From DAOTWY01 sp003696565 (lineage in GTDB: Bacteria; Chloroflexota; Anaerolineae; Aggregatilineales; Phototrophicaceae), in assembly GCA_034435635.1 (NCBI GenBank), contig DAOTWY010000062.1:1-64000 (forward strand): a DNA stretch of 64,000 nucleotides, read 5' to 3'. Shown here piece by piece: positions 53,757 to 63,123 of this stretch. Within the stretch, counting starts at the first letter, position 1; each line of letters begins with the position of its first letter. Both the position numbers and the translations under genes were made by a program. The notes below the pieces were generated by a model. It was given only the letters and a program-made list of their open reading frames with translations. It did no database searches and was not told where the DNA came from.

Positions 53757-54051
53757 CGTTCCAATCCTCATCATAAATAATCGTCTCATCACCGGGCTGA
53801 AGTCTATCTGACTCATCAAACAAGATTGATTCAGCTCGGTCATAATCTGCGGGATTGACTAAAACACGAACTTCCCCCCATGAGCCAAATGTAATACCAA
53901 GTGCTTGCATTCCTGCCATATGGTCCAAAATTGCCATGATGCCTTCATGTTTTAGCCGCCCCATAACCACATGCGCCTCACTAATATCATGGGTGATATA
54001 AACAATGCGCCACTTGTTATTGGGTTGATCAGTTTTTTGAATTTTTGGCAT
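53743..54051 (-). CDS. DUF2007-like small protein
   Basis: A 102-residue protein with the DUF2007 core: WRIVYITHDISEAHVVMGRL, KHEGIMAILDHMAGMQALGI, EVRVLVNPADYDRAESIL. The small ferredoxin-like fold is named putative signal-transducing, but no role is established. The C-terminus is acidic (YDEDWNDDVD). The start is the ATG at 54051 with GAGG six bases upstream, in place of the open frame to 54108. It overlaps the P1 peptidase gene, so both are translated from one mRNA. Confidence 0.75.
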   Translation of the reverse strand: MPKIQKTDQPNNKWRIVYITHDISEAHVVMGRLKHEGIMAILDHMAGMQALGITFGSWGEVRVLVNPADYDRAESILFDESDRLQPGDETIIYDEDWNDDVD

Positions 54052-54060
54052 GATTTTCCT

Positions 54061-54097
54061 CAAATAAAAAGATAAGCCGGAGTATCTCCAGCTTATC
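54061..54097 (-). terminator. Rho-independent terminator overlapping a stop codon
   Basis: GATAAGC and GCTTATC (54071-54077, 54091-54097) enclose GGAG/CTCC, and a TTTTTATTTG tail follows on the minus strand. The stop codon of the 54093 gene lies inside the stem. Confidence 0.85.
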
Positions 54098-54710
54098 GCT
54101 TCCACCAATTTTTAAACTGCTGCCAGCGATATTGTAAATAAGGTAAGGCGACCACAACCGCAATAAAGAGCATCCCCTGCTGCATATCATCCCCCGGCTG
54201 GGGTATTTGATCTGGGTCATTTTGTTCAATTGACCAAAACAGGAAAAAATACGCCCCACCAAGCAACCCCATAAGCATTGACGGGTAAATCGCCTTAGTT
54301 GGTTTCCCTTTAACCGAACGCAACATGCCCGCCATAATGAGCGGCAACACAAAAATGCCTACATTCATTGGCAACACAGCAAAGTCTGTTGGTTCTAAAA
54401 TTGCACTCGGATTAAAATATCCACCATCGTTGACCACATCAATCAACAGCTTAGAGGCGACGGTTAAGCCAATCACCGTAAAATTCAGCATAGACGCAAA
54501 CAGTTGCTTATCAGGGATAAGCATCGTGTTGATCAAGCCGAGGAAGAAAATAAGATACAACAGAATATCAAACAATAACGCCTGGTCTTTTCTGGGGGCT
54601 AAGGCATCCAGAATATCCTGAACATTAATATCCGGGCTGGATTGTGCAGCAACCGGCATGACAAAGACAAACGCCATCGCCAAAATGATGATCAACCATT
54701 TTTTACCCAC
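54093..54710 (-). CDS. Membrane protein of unknown function
   Basis: A 205-residue protein starting at GTG 54710, seven bases after AAGGAG; the TTG at 54725 lies on the ribosome site itself. An N-terminal signal-like helix (KKWLIIILAMAFVFVMPVAAQ) precedes a soluble loop, followed by about five more helices. No motif is recognised. It is placed between a HAD gene and a DUF2007 gene, but its own terminator separates it from the latter. Confidence 0.6.
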   Translation of the reverse strand: MGKKWLIIILAMAFVFVMPVAAQSSPDINVQDILDALAPRKDQALLFDILLYLIFFLGLINTMLIPDKQLFASMLNFTVIGLTVASKLLIDVVNDGGYFNPSAILEPTDFAVLPMNVGIFVLPLIMAGMLRSVKGKPTKAIYPSMLMGLLGGAYFFLFWSIEQNDPDQIPQPGDDMQQGMLFIAVVVALPYLQYRWQQFKNWWKR

Positions 54711-54764
54711 AATAAACTCCTTCAATAAAATTGATTTATCAACACTATAGCGTATTTTACACGC

Positions 54765-55349
54765 TTATGCATTGAGAATTTTAGCTAAATCCAACCCAGG
54801 GGTATAATGCACAGCATGAATACCTAAAGCCGCTGCACCTTGCACATTTTCCAAGCGGTCATCAATGAAAATGGCCTCCTGCGGCGGGCACTGAAGTTGA
54901 TTTAACACCGTCTGATACGCTGCTGGATGAGGCTTCATCACACCAATTTGGGCAGAAATCACCAATGGATCAAATAGGTCATCAATTTGCAAGCGGCGGA
55001 GTTTATCCATCAACTCTAGGGTATCGTTACTTAACAATGCCACAGCGCGCCCTGCCCGTCGTAAATCATGAATCAGATGGATCAAACCTTGATCCAAGGC
55101 ATCCCCACTATAAAAATCATGTGGCAGTGTACCTAAATCCGTTAATTTAAGCTGACGTGCTACGTCTGCCCAATATGCCTGTGGGGAGATAAGTCCGGTT
55201 TGTGCCTTGACCCATGAATCTTGATTATGCACAATTTTTTCTACACTGCCACGTGGCAACCCCAAACGATCATCCCAATCAAAACGTGGTGTGTAATCAA
55301 TTGTTTTCATCAAAACACCACCAAAATCAAAAATTACAGCATATTGCAT
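54765..55349 (-). CDS. HAD-family hydrolase
   Basis: A 194-residue HAD-IA protein. Motif I is AVIFDFGGVLMKT (nucleophile Asp at about residue 8, then Gly-Gly instead of a second Asp), motif II is VALLSNDTLELMDK, motif III is GVMKPHPAAYQTVL, and motif IV is EAIFIDDRLENVQGA. The DFGG form lacks the acid/base Asp found in phosphatases, but is common in a haloacid-dehalogenase/epoxide-hydrolase-like subgroup. The substrate is unknown. GAGG lies nine bases before the ATG. Confidence 0.88.
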   Translation of the reverse strand: MQYAVIFDFGGVLMKTIDYTPRFDWDDRLGLPRGSVEKIVHNQDSWVKAQTGLISPQAYWADVARQLKLTDLGTLPHDFYSGDALDQGLIHLIHDLRRAGRAVALLSNDTLELMDKLRRLQIDDLFDPLVISAQIGVMKPHPAAYQTVLNQLQCPPQEAIFIDDRLENVQGAAALGIHAVHYTPGLDLAKILNA

Positions 55350-55415
55350 GATATAATCCTCATAGAATCATCCAAATTACTTCGTTAAAGAACACACAAA
55401 TGAGTTGGGTTTAGC

Positions 55416-56417
55416 ATGATGATGACAATTAATGTTAGCGCAATTTTACGGGATATAAAACAAGCGATCTTAGCATTACCGCCGGTTGTGATTACCGTGC
55501 AATGGTGGCGCAAATTGCCAAGTGCCAGTCGTGCCCTCCCATGGCATTTATGGACGGCAATTATGAATTATAAAAATTATGGCATGCGCCAAGCAGCAGC
55601 ACTTTCTTATTACGCACTGTTTTCAGTTTTTCCTTTAACACTGTTACTTGCCGTCAGTATCAGTAAAATCTTAGGTCCAACCGTGGCACAAGAGCAAATT
55701 TATCAAGGGCTGATCCTTTTTTTACCAGAAGAAACACAGACCATCAGTTTGTTTCAAGATAGTTTACAACAAGCGGTACGTCAGGGAACTAGTTTCGGAA
55801 TCGTCGCGTTGATCGGTTTAGTGTGGTCCGCATTGGGGTTGTTTTCTAATCTAACATCATCATTAGATCAAATCTTCCAGGTACCTACCAGCCGCAGTAT
55901 GTGGAAACAACGCGCTTTGGCATTTATGATGACCGTTGCATTGATTATCTTGATCGGCTTGTCGTTTATCACATCTGGGTTATTGCGATTAGTTGATGCC
56001 TTTTTACTCTCAAATCCCAGCGTCTGGATTCGGATTGGTACGTTCTTTTTGCCTTTTGGGTTGAATATGGTTATTTTTGTAATGCTGTTTCGCTTTGTGC
56101 CATCACGCCATGTTAATTGGGATGCAATATGGCCCGCTGCCATTTTAGGGTCTATTGCTTTAGAAGCCGCCAAAACACTTTTTGCGTGGTATCTTAGCAA
56201 TTTAGCAGATTATCAATTCGTCTATGGGAGTATCGCCACGGTCATTATTTTGATGTTGTGGGCGTTCTTGACTGCCAGTATTTTTTTAATCAGTGCGGAA
56301 ATTTGCTCTCAACTAAATTTGTGGATGATTGACCAAAGCGAAAAAGAGAACACTGTTTCAGTCTTTGTTGATCCTGATTTAGCGCGTTTGCCTGCTGAAA
56401 TACCACCACCGATGTAA
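55416..56417 (+). CDS. YihY/BrkB-family membrane protein
   Basis: A 333-residue protein with about six hydrophobic helices. The family start YGMRQAAALSYYALFSVFPLTLLLAVSI, the mid-region SLFQDSLQQAVRQGTSFGIV and WSALGLFSNLTSSLDQIF, and the C-terminal YQFVYGSIATVIILMLWAF are characteristic. Though once called a ribonuclease BN, the family is now described as an inner-membrane protein of unclear function. Three consecutive ATGs start the gene, without a strong ribosome site. It precedes a GT39-like gene on the same strand. Confidence 0.88.
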   Translation: MMMTINVSAILRDIKQAILALPPVVITVQWWRKLPSASRALPWHLWTAIMNYKNYGMRQAAALSYYALFSVFPLTLLLAVSISKILGPTVAQEQIYQGLILFLPEETQTISLFQDSLQQAVRQGTSFGIVALIGLVWSALGLFSNLTSSLDQIFQVPTSRSMWKQRALAFMMTVALIILIGLSFITSGLLRLVDAFLLSNPSVWIRIGTFFLPFGLNMVIFVMLFRFVPSRHVNWDAIWPAAILGSIALEAAKTLFAWYLSNLADYQFVYGSIATVIILMLWAFLTASIFLISAEICSQLNLWMIDQSEKENTVSVFVDPDLARLPAEIPPPM

Positions 56418-56472
56418 AGCATCACCAAGCAGCAAACTGAATACAGGGTTACCCTAACATTACTTTATCGCT

Positions 56473-57963
56473 ATGACAAACAACTCCTTTAAAACATCTC
56501 GGTTATTCATTCTCATTGGGTTAACTTTACTGGCTGCGCTGCCCATTTTGACCTATCCACTAGGGCGTGACCAGGGCGAATTCGCAACGATTGGGCAAGG
56601 GATTTTGGATGGTCGTATCCCTTATAGCGACTTATGGAACCCCAAGCCCCCCGCTGTATTTTATGTATATGCGAGTTTTATCCGCCTGTTCGGTGTGTCG
56701 TCTGTCACCATTCGGCTCATTGATCTCACTTTATTCACAATACTCGCATTATTGATATATTGGGTCATGGCACGCCTTAAAGGGGTAAGAACTGCATATA
56801 TCGCGGTGGTGATGTTCGCCTATACTTACTTCCGTGAATCGTTCTGGACACTTTCACAAAATGACGGTATCGCAATTCTCCCCATGATGGCGGCAGTTTT
56901 CACAGCCTTTAAAGCCTATCAAGCTGGATGGCAATGGGCATTGTTTAGCGGCATGATGAGCGCGGTTGTGCTATGGTTCAAATATCCATTTATATACTTT
57001 GTCATCGCGTTGATATTAGGTTATGTCTATTTGACTTGGGGAGATTGGCGGAAGATATGGCATGATGCTTTAGCCTTCGCCCTGGGCGGCGTATTAGTCG
57101 GTGGCGGGGGTATCATCTATTTGGCTAGTCAAGGCGCGCTGGATGATTTAATCCAAAGTGCGCAAGTCACCATGCGATATACAGCATTCGGTTATGATCC
57201 CAGCATCGTCAAGGCAGCCATTCATGCCCGATTCCTCAATTGGGGATGGCTCACCGTTTTAGCCGGTGTTGGTTGGTTATCTACCCGTAAACAGCGAGAA
57301 TGGCGAATTGTTGATTTATGGTGTTTAGCAGCGATTCTCATCCTCGTGATTCAACGCAAAGGATATGATTACCATTGGTTACCGATGCTGCCGGCACTGG
57401 TCTTTTTTGCAGCAGTAGGGATCAACCGATTAACACAGTTCAATCATCTGATAGCAGCTGGTGTTATTTGTGGGTTATTGGTCCACCTCGCCACACAACT
57501 GTGGTTCCCTGCCTGGGGTTATTTACACGGTGAACAATCCCAATTAGTATATTATAGCCGTTTTCGTGGGGGGGAATTTGCCGCGGATGAAACACAACAA
57601 GTTGTGGATTATTTACGTGCAAATACATCTCCAGGAGAGACGTTATTTATTTGGGGATTCCGGGCAGAGGTTTATTATTTAACAGAATTGCGCCCGGCAA
57701 CACGCTTTATTTTTAACTACCCTCTCATCGCCCCGTGGTATCCAGCAGAATGGAAGCAAGAAACCGTCAATACATTGTGGTTAACGCCCCCCAAGTATGT
57801 GCTTGTGCTACGCGGGGATTTTATGCCCTGGGTCACTGGCAGGCATGATGCCGCCTCAAATCAACTCTTAAGAGAATTCAAAGAGCTAGAAGATTGGCTG
57901 ATCTTTAACTACGAGGAAGTGCAAACAATCGGCAATTTCATCATTTGGCAGCGCAAAGCGTAA
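56473..57963 (+). CDS. GT39-like polyprenol-dependent glycosyltransferase
   Basis: A 496-residue membrane protein with about ten hydrophobic helices. The first outer loop carries PLGRDQGEFATIGQGILDGR and SDLWNPKPPAVFYV (Asp-Gln-Gly-Glu and Lys-Pro-Pro), which are typical of GT-C fold enzymes of the PMT/ArnT type. FAYTYFRESFWTLSQNDG also fits. These enzymes use polyprenyl-phosphate sugars to modify proteins or lipids outside the membrane. The C-terminal domain after ~370 is soluble. The product target is unknown; Thr/Pro-rich surface proteins in this window are possible acceptors by inference only. Confidence 0.83.
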   Translation: MTNNSFKTSRLFILIGLTLLAALPILTYPLGRDQGEFATIGQGILDGRIPYSDLWNPKPPAVFYVYASFIRLFGVSSVTIRLIDLTLFTILALLIYWVMARLKGVRTAYIAVVMFAYTYFRESFWTLSQNDGIAILPMMAAVFTAFKAYQAGWQWALFSGMMSAVVLWFKYPFIYFVIALILGYVYLTWGDWRKIWHDALAFALGGVLVGGGGIIYLASQGALDDLIQSAQVTMRYTAFGYDPSIVKAAIHARFLNWGWLTVLAGVGWLSTRKQREWRIVDLWCLAAILILVIQRKGYDYHWLPMLPALVFFAAVGINRLTQFNHLIAAGVICGLLVHLATQLWFPAWGYLHGEQSQLVYYSRFRGGEFAADETQQVVDYLRANTSPGETLFIWGFRAEVYYLTELRPATRFIFNYPLIAPWYPAEWKQETVNTLWLTPPKYVLVLRGDFMPWVTGRHDAASNQLLREFKELEDWLIFNYEEVQTIGNFIIWQRKA

Positions 57964-58046
57964 TTGACACCCGTGTGTTATTTGCTTGCCTACATCACCG
58001 CCGCGCATTACAATGTCTGTTGGGTCGTGGTTGAAGGATAAGCACA

Positions 58047-60356
58047 GTGCGGTTAGTTTTTCTTTCATTGGGGTGGATGCTTGGTATCCTACTAGCAGCA
58101 GAAGTAACGCACCTCACGCCAGTGATGTGGTTATGCCTAGTGGGGATGATGCTGATACTATGTAGATTAAATTGGTACAATCCCCCTTTTCGCTACGTCA
58201 ATATTGCCTTACTTTTATTGACGCTAGGCGGTTTACGATACAGTCTTATACCACAAACAAGCGACCTAGCGCGTTTTAACAACACCGGCGGATTGACAAT
58301 TGAAGGTGTGATTGATACCGAACCAGACATCCGCGATGATCGCACACTGTTAACCTTGCGCGTTTCCCACGTCATCCGTGGTGGGCAAACCATCGCGGTC
58401 AATGGACAGGCACTTGTTACTGCACCTCGCTTAGTTGATGTGGCATATGGAGATCGCATCCAGGCGACAGGCGACCTTATCACCCCTGGGGAATATGACA
58501 CATTTTCTTATGCGGATTATCTGGCACGGCAAAATGTTTTTAGTGTGATGGAACACACCAGCATCCAGATCATCCATACAGGAGAAGGCAATCCCCTACT
58601 CGCTGCGATTATTAATTTGCGGCAACATGCTAAACGCTGGATCGAAACCCATCTACCAGAACCCCAAGCGGGGTTACTAACCGGTATTTTAATCGGGCTA
58701 GAGCGTGGTATTTCACCAGAATTAAACGGCGATTTTCAGCGTGTGGGGGCATCACACATCATTGCCATCAGTGGCTTTAATATGGTGATTATCGCGGCAT
58801 TGATAACGGGAGTTTTCCGTTTTATTTTGCCAAAACGACGTTGGCTAGCGTTAGGTTTTAGCACCATTGTCATTGTGTTATATACGCTGTTAGCAGGTGC
58901 AAATGCCGCGGTAATACGCGCAGCTTTGATGAGTTTGGTGTTAATCATCGGGCAGGATGGCTTTCAGCGGAAGACATATGTACCTGCATCATTGTTCGGT
59001 GTTGCGCTGATTATGTCTCTTTTAAATCCTAATGTGTTGTGGGATGTCGGCTTTCAGTTAAGCTTTTTCGCAGTGTTGGGACTAACGTGGTTTGTAGAAC
59101 CACTTGAAAACCTCATCAGCCGTGTATTACCCGGTCATATCATGGCGTTTTTATCCGAACCGCTCATTGTGGGTATTGCAGCGCAGATTGCTACCTTACC
59201 GTTGATTCTGTTATATTTTGGGCGGGTTTCGTTGGTCGCGTTACCGGTCAATTTATTGGTCGTGCCGGTACAACCTTATATTTTATTTGCAGGCGGCGCG
59301 GCGTTGTTGCTAGCCTGGTTACCGGCGGTCTCTCAAGTGTTATTTTGGCTGGCATATGTCGCATTAAGTTGGACAATTGGCGTAATACGCTGGTTTGCTG
59401 ATTTGCCGTTTGCTGATGTGGGAGTATACGTGCATCCGCGTTGGGTCATTGGCGGTGTGTTGATTGTAGGGGTGTTTATGCTGATGAAAGATGCAAAACC
59501 ACGCTGGCTGCGTCTCATACAAAATCAAGCGGTGATAAGTACCGGATTCTTTAGTGGATTCGCGCTCATTCTGTTGATGGGTGCAATCGGATTCAGCCGT
59601 CCAGATGGCAAGCTGCACGTCTGGTGGCTTGATGTTGGGCACAGTCATGGTGTGTTGATTGAAACCCCAGGTGGCGCACAGATTCTGATTGACGGGGGGC
59701 GTTTTCCATCACGCTTATTAACAGGTATTGGTGATCGAATCCCGTTTACAGATCAGTCCTTGGAGATGGTGATTATCACCCAGCCAGATGGATTTGATAC
59801 CGCCGCTTTACCCGCTGTGCTTGAACGCTATGACGCAAAGGTCATCCTGACGAACGGGCAGCCCAACCTGAGCGATGAGTTTGCCGAATTAGAGGAAGCA
59901 ATTGCCCCGTATGATGTTCTCAGCGTACAGACTGGTTACATTGTCACCTTTAGCGATGGCGTGCAACTTGAGGTATTACACCCTCAAACACAACCAGAGC
60001 TTAATGATAGTATAAATGCCGTTCCGTTGGTCATTCGCCTAAAATATGGTGACATCTCATTCTTATTCACTGGCGATTTAAGCGCAGAAGGACAAGCCGT
60101 GATGCTCGATGCCGGAGTCAATCCACAAGCGACAGTGATGACTTTGCCACAACACGGCACACGGGGCGCGTTAGACCCAAACTTTTATCGTCAGGTTCAG
60201 CCTAGCGTGGTTGTCGCACAGATTGATGCGGCAAATCGGCGGGGTGATCCATTTGAGGGGATACTAGCGATGATTGACGTGCCACTTTTACGAACTGATG
60301 AGCATGGCACAATTCATCTCTGGACAGACGGCAAACATCTTTGGCAATATCAATGA
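58047..60356 (+). CDS. comEC: ComEC/Rec2-type DNA uptake channel protein
   Basis: A 769-residue protein. The N-terminal OB-like domain (about 80-170: TIEGVIDTEPDIRDDRTLLT) follows two helices. The competence domain has LTGILIGLERGISPELNGDF, GASHIIAISGFNMVIIAALI and several helices. The C-terminal part (from about 528) matches the metallo-beta-lactamase domain (VWWLDVGHSHGVLIETPGG, FLFTGDLSAEGQ). Its metal motif THxDADHxGG is replaced by TQPDGFDTAA, and LKVxHHGS by MTLPQHGT, so metal binding is lost. The start is GTG with AAGGA nine bases upstream. ComEC carries single-stranded DNA across the membrane during natural transformation; loss of the putative nuclease does not exclude this role. Confidence 0.9.
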   Translation: MRLVFLSLGWMLGILLAAEVTHLTPVMWLCLVGMMLILCRLNWYNPPFRYVNIALLLLTLGGLRYSLIPQTSDLARFNNTGGLTIEGVIDTEPDIRDDRTLLTLRVSHVIRGGQTIAVNGQALVTAPRLVDVAYGDRIQATGDLITPGEYDTFSYADYLARQNVFSVMEHTSIQIIHTGEGNPLLAAIINLRQHAKRWIETHLPEPQAGLLTGILIGLERGISPELNGDFQRVGASHIIAISGFNMVIIAALITGVFRFILPKRRWLALGFSTIVIVLYTLLAGANAAVIRAALMSLVLIIGQDGFQRKTYVPASLFGVALIMSLLNPNVLWDVGFQLSFFAVLGLTWFVEPLENLISRVLPGHIMAFLSEPLIVGIAAQIATLPLILLYFGRVSLVALPVNLLVVPVQPYILFAGGAALLLAWLPAVSQVLFWLAYVALSWTIGVIRWFADLPFADVGVYVHPRWVIGGVLIVGVFMLMKDAKPRWLRLIQNQAVISTGFFSGFALILLMGAIGFSRPDGKLHVWWLDVGHSHGVLIETPGGAQILIDGGRFPSRLLTGIGDRIPFTDQSLEMVIITQPDGFDTAALPAVLERYDAKVILTNGQPNLSDEFAELEEAIAPYDVLSVQTGYIVTFSDGVQLEVLHPQTQPELNDSINAVPLVIRLKYGDISFLFTGDLSAEGQAVMLDAGVNPQATVMTLPQHGTRGALDPNFYRQVQPSVVVAQIDAANRRGDPFEGILAMIDVPLLRTDEHGTIHLWTDGKHLWQYQ

Positions 60357-60365
60357 GGGCTATCT

Positions 60366-61028
60366 TTAATGTTTGCCGTTAGACGCAGTGACTTCTAGCT
60401 TATAGCCCACACCACGCACTGTTTTAAGAACACGTGGATACTTCCCGCCGCACTCCATAATCTCACGCAGCCAGCGAATATGCACATCAAGGGTGCGCGT
60501 ATCCCCCATATAATTTGTTTTCCAAACTTGTTCCATAATATTTTTGCGTTCAAGCGTTTCACCTGGGTGCCGCATAAACAATTCGATCAACCGAGCTTGC
60601 TTAGGAGTGAGTTGTGTTTCTTCTCCATGCACAATAAAAATCCGACGCGGCACGTTGATCTTAAATGGTCCTACACCAAGCACTTCTTCATCACGCTTGG
60701 TCACAAATCGCCCGATACTATTCATTAACCGGCGCGGGGTCACCGGCGGGAACATCACCACATCCGCGGCACTATCGCCAGAATCATCTGGGCGGATGTG
60801 GATCAACGGGATGACAGGTGCGACAATCTTCAGTTTCCGTGTGATTCGATCCCCACTTGTCCGCAACGAGTGTGCATCCAAAACCACAATATCGGGCAAT
60901 TCTATTTCAATCATGTCCAGGGCTTTTGTACCGCTTGTAGCGTGCAACACGTGGTATTTGCGTTCAAGTGCGGTTAGAAGGTTATCCTGTTTAATACGCC
61001 TAATCAGTAAAACAGTGGCTAAAGCCAT
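60366..61028 (-). CDS. OmpR-type regulator with degenerate receiver
   Basis: A 220-residue protein. Residues 1-110 have a receiver-like fold but not the acidic pocket: the start is VLLIRRIKQDN instead of VDDD, and the switch Lys-Pro region is MFPPVTPRRLMNSI. A possible phospho-acceptor Asp is in IVVLDAHSL. Residues 120-215 form a winged-helix DNA-binding domain (TPKQARLIELFMRHPGE, RKNIMEQVWKTNYMGDTRTLDVHIRWLRE, VRGVGYKLE). It probably binds DNA independently of phosphorylation or responds to a ligand. No histidine kinase is adjacent. The stop lies 9 bp from the convergent comEC stop. Confidence 0.85.
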   Translation of the reverse strand: MALATVLLIRRIKQDNLLTALERKYHVLHATSGTKALDMIEIELPDIVVLDAHSLRTSGDRITRKLKIVAPVIPLIHIRPDDSGDSAADVVMFPPVTPRRLMNSIGRFVTKRDEEVLGVGPFKINVPRRIFIVHGEETQLTPKQARLIELFMRHPGETLERKNIMEQVWKTNYMGDTRTLDVHIRWLREIMECGGKYPRVLKTVRGVGYKLEVTASNGKH

Positions 61029-61112
61029 TCTTTCTCCTTCAGTTGCTTGTGTGCATGTCGTTGCGGCATAATTGGGGTTGTGTGCAGCGCATTATAGCAT
61101 AGGAATAAAGCA

Positions 61113-62270
61113 ATGACCAAGTTGATCCAAGCGATTGACCAGCGATTTCATTGGCGATGGTTATCGGCTGTTGCAAGCTGGACAATCGAAAAAGCCATTA
61201 CGATTCAGCAAATCCCGGCACCTACCTTTGCCGAGCATGAACGCGCAACCTACGTTATGAATCAATTTCATGCCATGAAGCTCGATTCCGTCTTTATGGA
61301 TGATCAATTTAACGTGTTTGGACGCTTACCCGGCATCAGCAGTGAGCCAGCCCTCATGATTGTCGCCCATACGGATACAGTCTTTCCGGCAGAGACCGAT
61401 TTAAGCATCCGGCGGGTCAATAATTTAGTTTACGGACCCGGTTTAGGGGATAACAGCCTGGGGGTAGCAGGATTATTGACGATCATAGATATTTTACAAA
61501 AACAGCAAATCCGTCTGCCGTGTGATGTGTGGTTTGTCGCCACTAGCCGAGAAGAAGGCTTAGGGGACTTAGGCGGGATGCGAGCAGCATTTGACTATCT
61601 TAAATCGCGCATTAAAGCAGTCATTAATCTAGAAGGGTTATCGTTCGGTTATGTGTATCATGCTGGGATTTGCGTCCGGCGGTTACGGATTACGGTTGAA
61701 GCAGATGGTGGGCACAGTTGGGCGAATTACGGCAGCCCCAGTGCAATACACACCCTCATGCAATTCGGCGCACAAATCACGCATCTAACCCCACCCAATA
61801 CCCCACGGACAACATTCAACATCGGCATTATCAAAGGGGGACATTCTATCAATTCCATTGCCACACAAGCTGAGCTTTGGCTAGATTTACGTTCAGAAGA
61901 CTCGGCGACACTCATCAGTTTGGAGCAGCAAATCCATCAATTAATCCGATCCATGCATACCCCGGAAACACGGTTTAGCGTGGATGTCGTTGGGGATCGT
62001 CCGGGAGGAAGCATCTCGGTCAATCATCCTCTCGTCTCATTAGCGCGGGATGCCTTAGCACAAGTTGGCGAAATAGCAGTGTTGGAAACTGGCAGTACAG
62101 ATGGTAACATTGCATTATCAGCCGGTTGCCCAACAGTGACGGTTGGGCTAACACGCGGGGCAAATGCGCACCGTCTGGATGAATATATTGAAACGCAACC
62201 GGTTGCCGCCGGAATCCGGCAGCTTATTTTGCTTACGCTGGCAGCAGCCGAAACACGATTTGAGGCATAG
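61113..62270 (+). CDS. M20-family metallopeptidase/amidohydrolase
   Basis: A 385-residue zinc hydrolase of the M20 family. Metal-binding and catalytic motifs are MIVAHTDTVFPAETD (near 84), GPGLGDNSLGVAGLL, ATSREEGLGDLGG with the catalytic Glu, and the ADGGHSW dimerisation-domain opening near 192. A late His lies in RGANAHRLDEYIE. Family members cleave peptides or N-acyl amino acids; the substrate cannot be told. No signal peptide is seen. It lies 12 bp before the GAF-domain gene on the same strand, so the two are probably one unit. Confidence 0.88.
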   Translation: MTKLIQAIDQRFHWRWLSAVASWTIEKAITIQQIPAPTFAEHERATYVMNQFHAMKLDSVFMDDQFNVFGRLPGISSEPALMIVAHTDTVFPAETDLSIRRVNNLVYGPGLGDNSLGVAGLLTIIDILQKQQIRLPCDVWFVATSREEGLGDLGGMRAAFDYLKSRIKAVINLEGLSFGYVYHAGICVRRLRITVEADGGHSWANYGSPSAIHTLMQFGAQITHLTPPNTPRTTFNIGIIKGGHSINSIATQAELWLDLRSEDSATLISLEQQIHQLIRSMHTPETRFSVDVVGDRPGGSISVNHPLVSLARDALAQVGEIAVLETGSTDGNIALSAGCPTVTVGLTRGANAHRLDEYIETQPVAAGIRQLILLTLAAAETRFEA

Positions 62271-62281
62271 GAGAAGAGCAG

Positions 62282-63121
62282 ATGGCAATTGATGTGTTGG
62301 TGGCTGTTCGTCGTGAACACGCGAAACGCTTCCATGAAAACTTAGCAAAATACAAAAACTTCAATACACAAATCGTGACCGATAAAGAAGCCGCGTCCGA
62401 AATCATCGCAGATCGCACCCGTCACGTCGATGTTTTTGTGATTGATAATAATCTGGATGGTGTCTACCAATATGTTCGTAGCTTGCGCCAAACCTATCCA
62501 CGTTTGCTAATCGTCTTGGTGGATGAAGAAGCCGATTTTGGCATGCCGGGGATGGCAGATGAAATGACCACCGAACCCTTCAAAAATGATGACTTAATGA
62601 AACGCATCGAGCGCATGATGTCTGACCGGCAAATGGAAACCCTGCGCTCCGATAGTTTGCCCGCGGTACGCAGTATTAACCGGCATATGAAAAAAGCGAT
62701 TGGCGCACTGGGCAAACAGGAAGCTGCTGTTCAGTCCTGCTTAGAGATGGGCTTTGATTACGTCGCGTATTATCACACAGAAAGCCGTGACCCAATCAAG
62801 CTCGAACTACGCGCCCAGGCTGGACCAAAAGTGATCCAATCCATCGCCCCTAAAAACTCTGACGACAATGACCTAATGGGCTGGGTTGCACAAAATGGAC
62901 AAAGCCGCCTAGCAGGTCCAGAGGACACCCCCAATCATCCACTGGTAGCACGGGGGCGTTTGGGCGCGGTTGCTTGTGTTCCCGTCAAATTTAGCGATAA
63001 GCATTTTGGGGTTATTTGTGCCTGTAATGACCGCCCGGGCAGCATCTCACAAGAGAATATCATGATGCTGGAGTTGGTCGCCACACAATTGGCAACCGCC
63101 TTAATCAAAGAGGGTAAGTAA
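62282..63121 (+). CDS. Pseudo-receiver plus GAF-domain protein
   Basis: A 279-residue cytoplasmic protein. The first ~120 residues resemble a receiver (IDVLVAVRREHAKRFHENLA, VDVFVIDNNLDG, RLLIVLVDEEADFG, MTTEPFKNDDLMKRIERMM) but the acidic cluster is replaced by VRREH and the Lys before Pro by Glu, so it is likely not phosphorylated normally. Residues ~145-275 form a GAF domain (AVQSCLEMGFDYVAYYHTE, GWVAQNGQSRLAG, ACVPVKFSDKHFGVICACN). No output domain is present, so it may act on a partner. GGAG precedes the ATG. The regulator at 60366 has the same kind of degenerate receiver. Confidence 0.78.
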   Translation: MAIDVLVAVRREHAKRFHENLAKYKNFNTQIVTDKEAASEIIADRTRHVDVFVIDNNLDGVYQYVRSLRQTYPRLLIVLVDEEADFGMPGMADEMTTEPFKNDDLMKRIERMMSDRQMETLRSDSLPAVRSINRHMKKAIGALGKQEAAVQSCLEMGFDYVAYYHTESRDPIKLELRAQAGPKVIQSIAPKNSDDNDLMGWVAQNGQSRLAGPEDTPNHPLVARGRLGAVACVPVKFSDKHFGVICACNDRPGSISQENIMMLELVATQLATALIKEGK

Positions 63122-63123
63122 CG

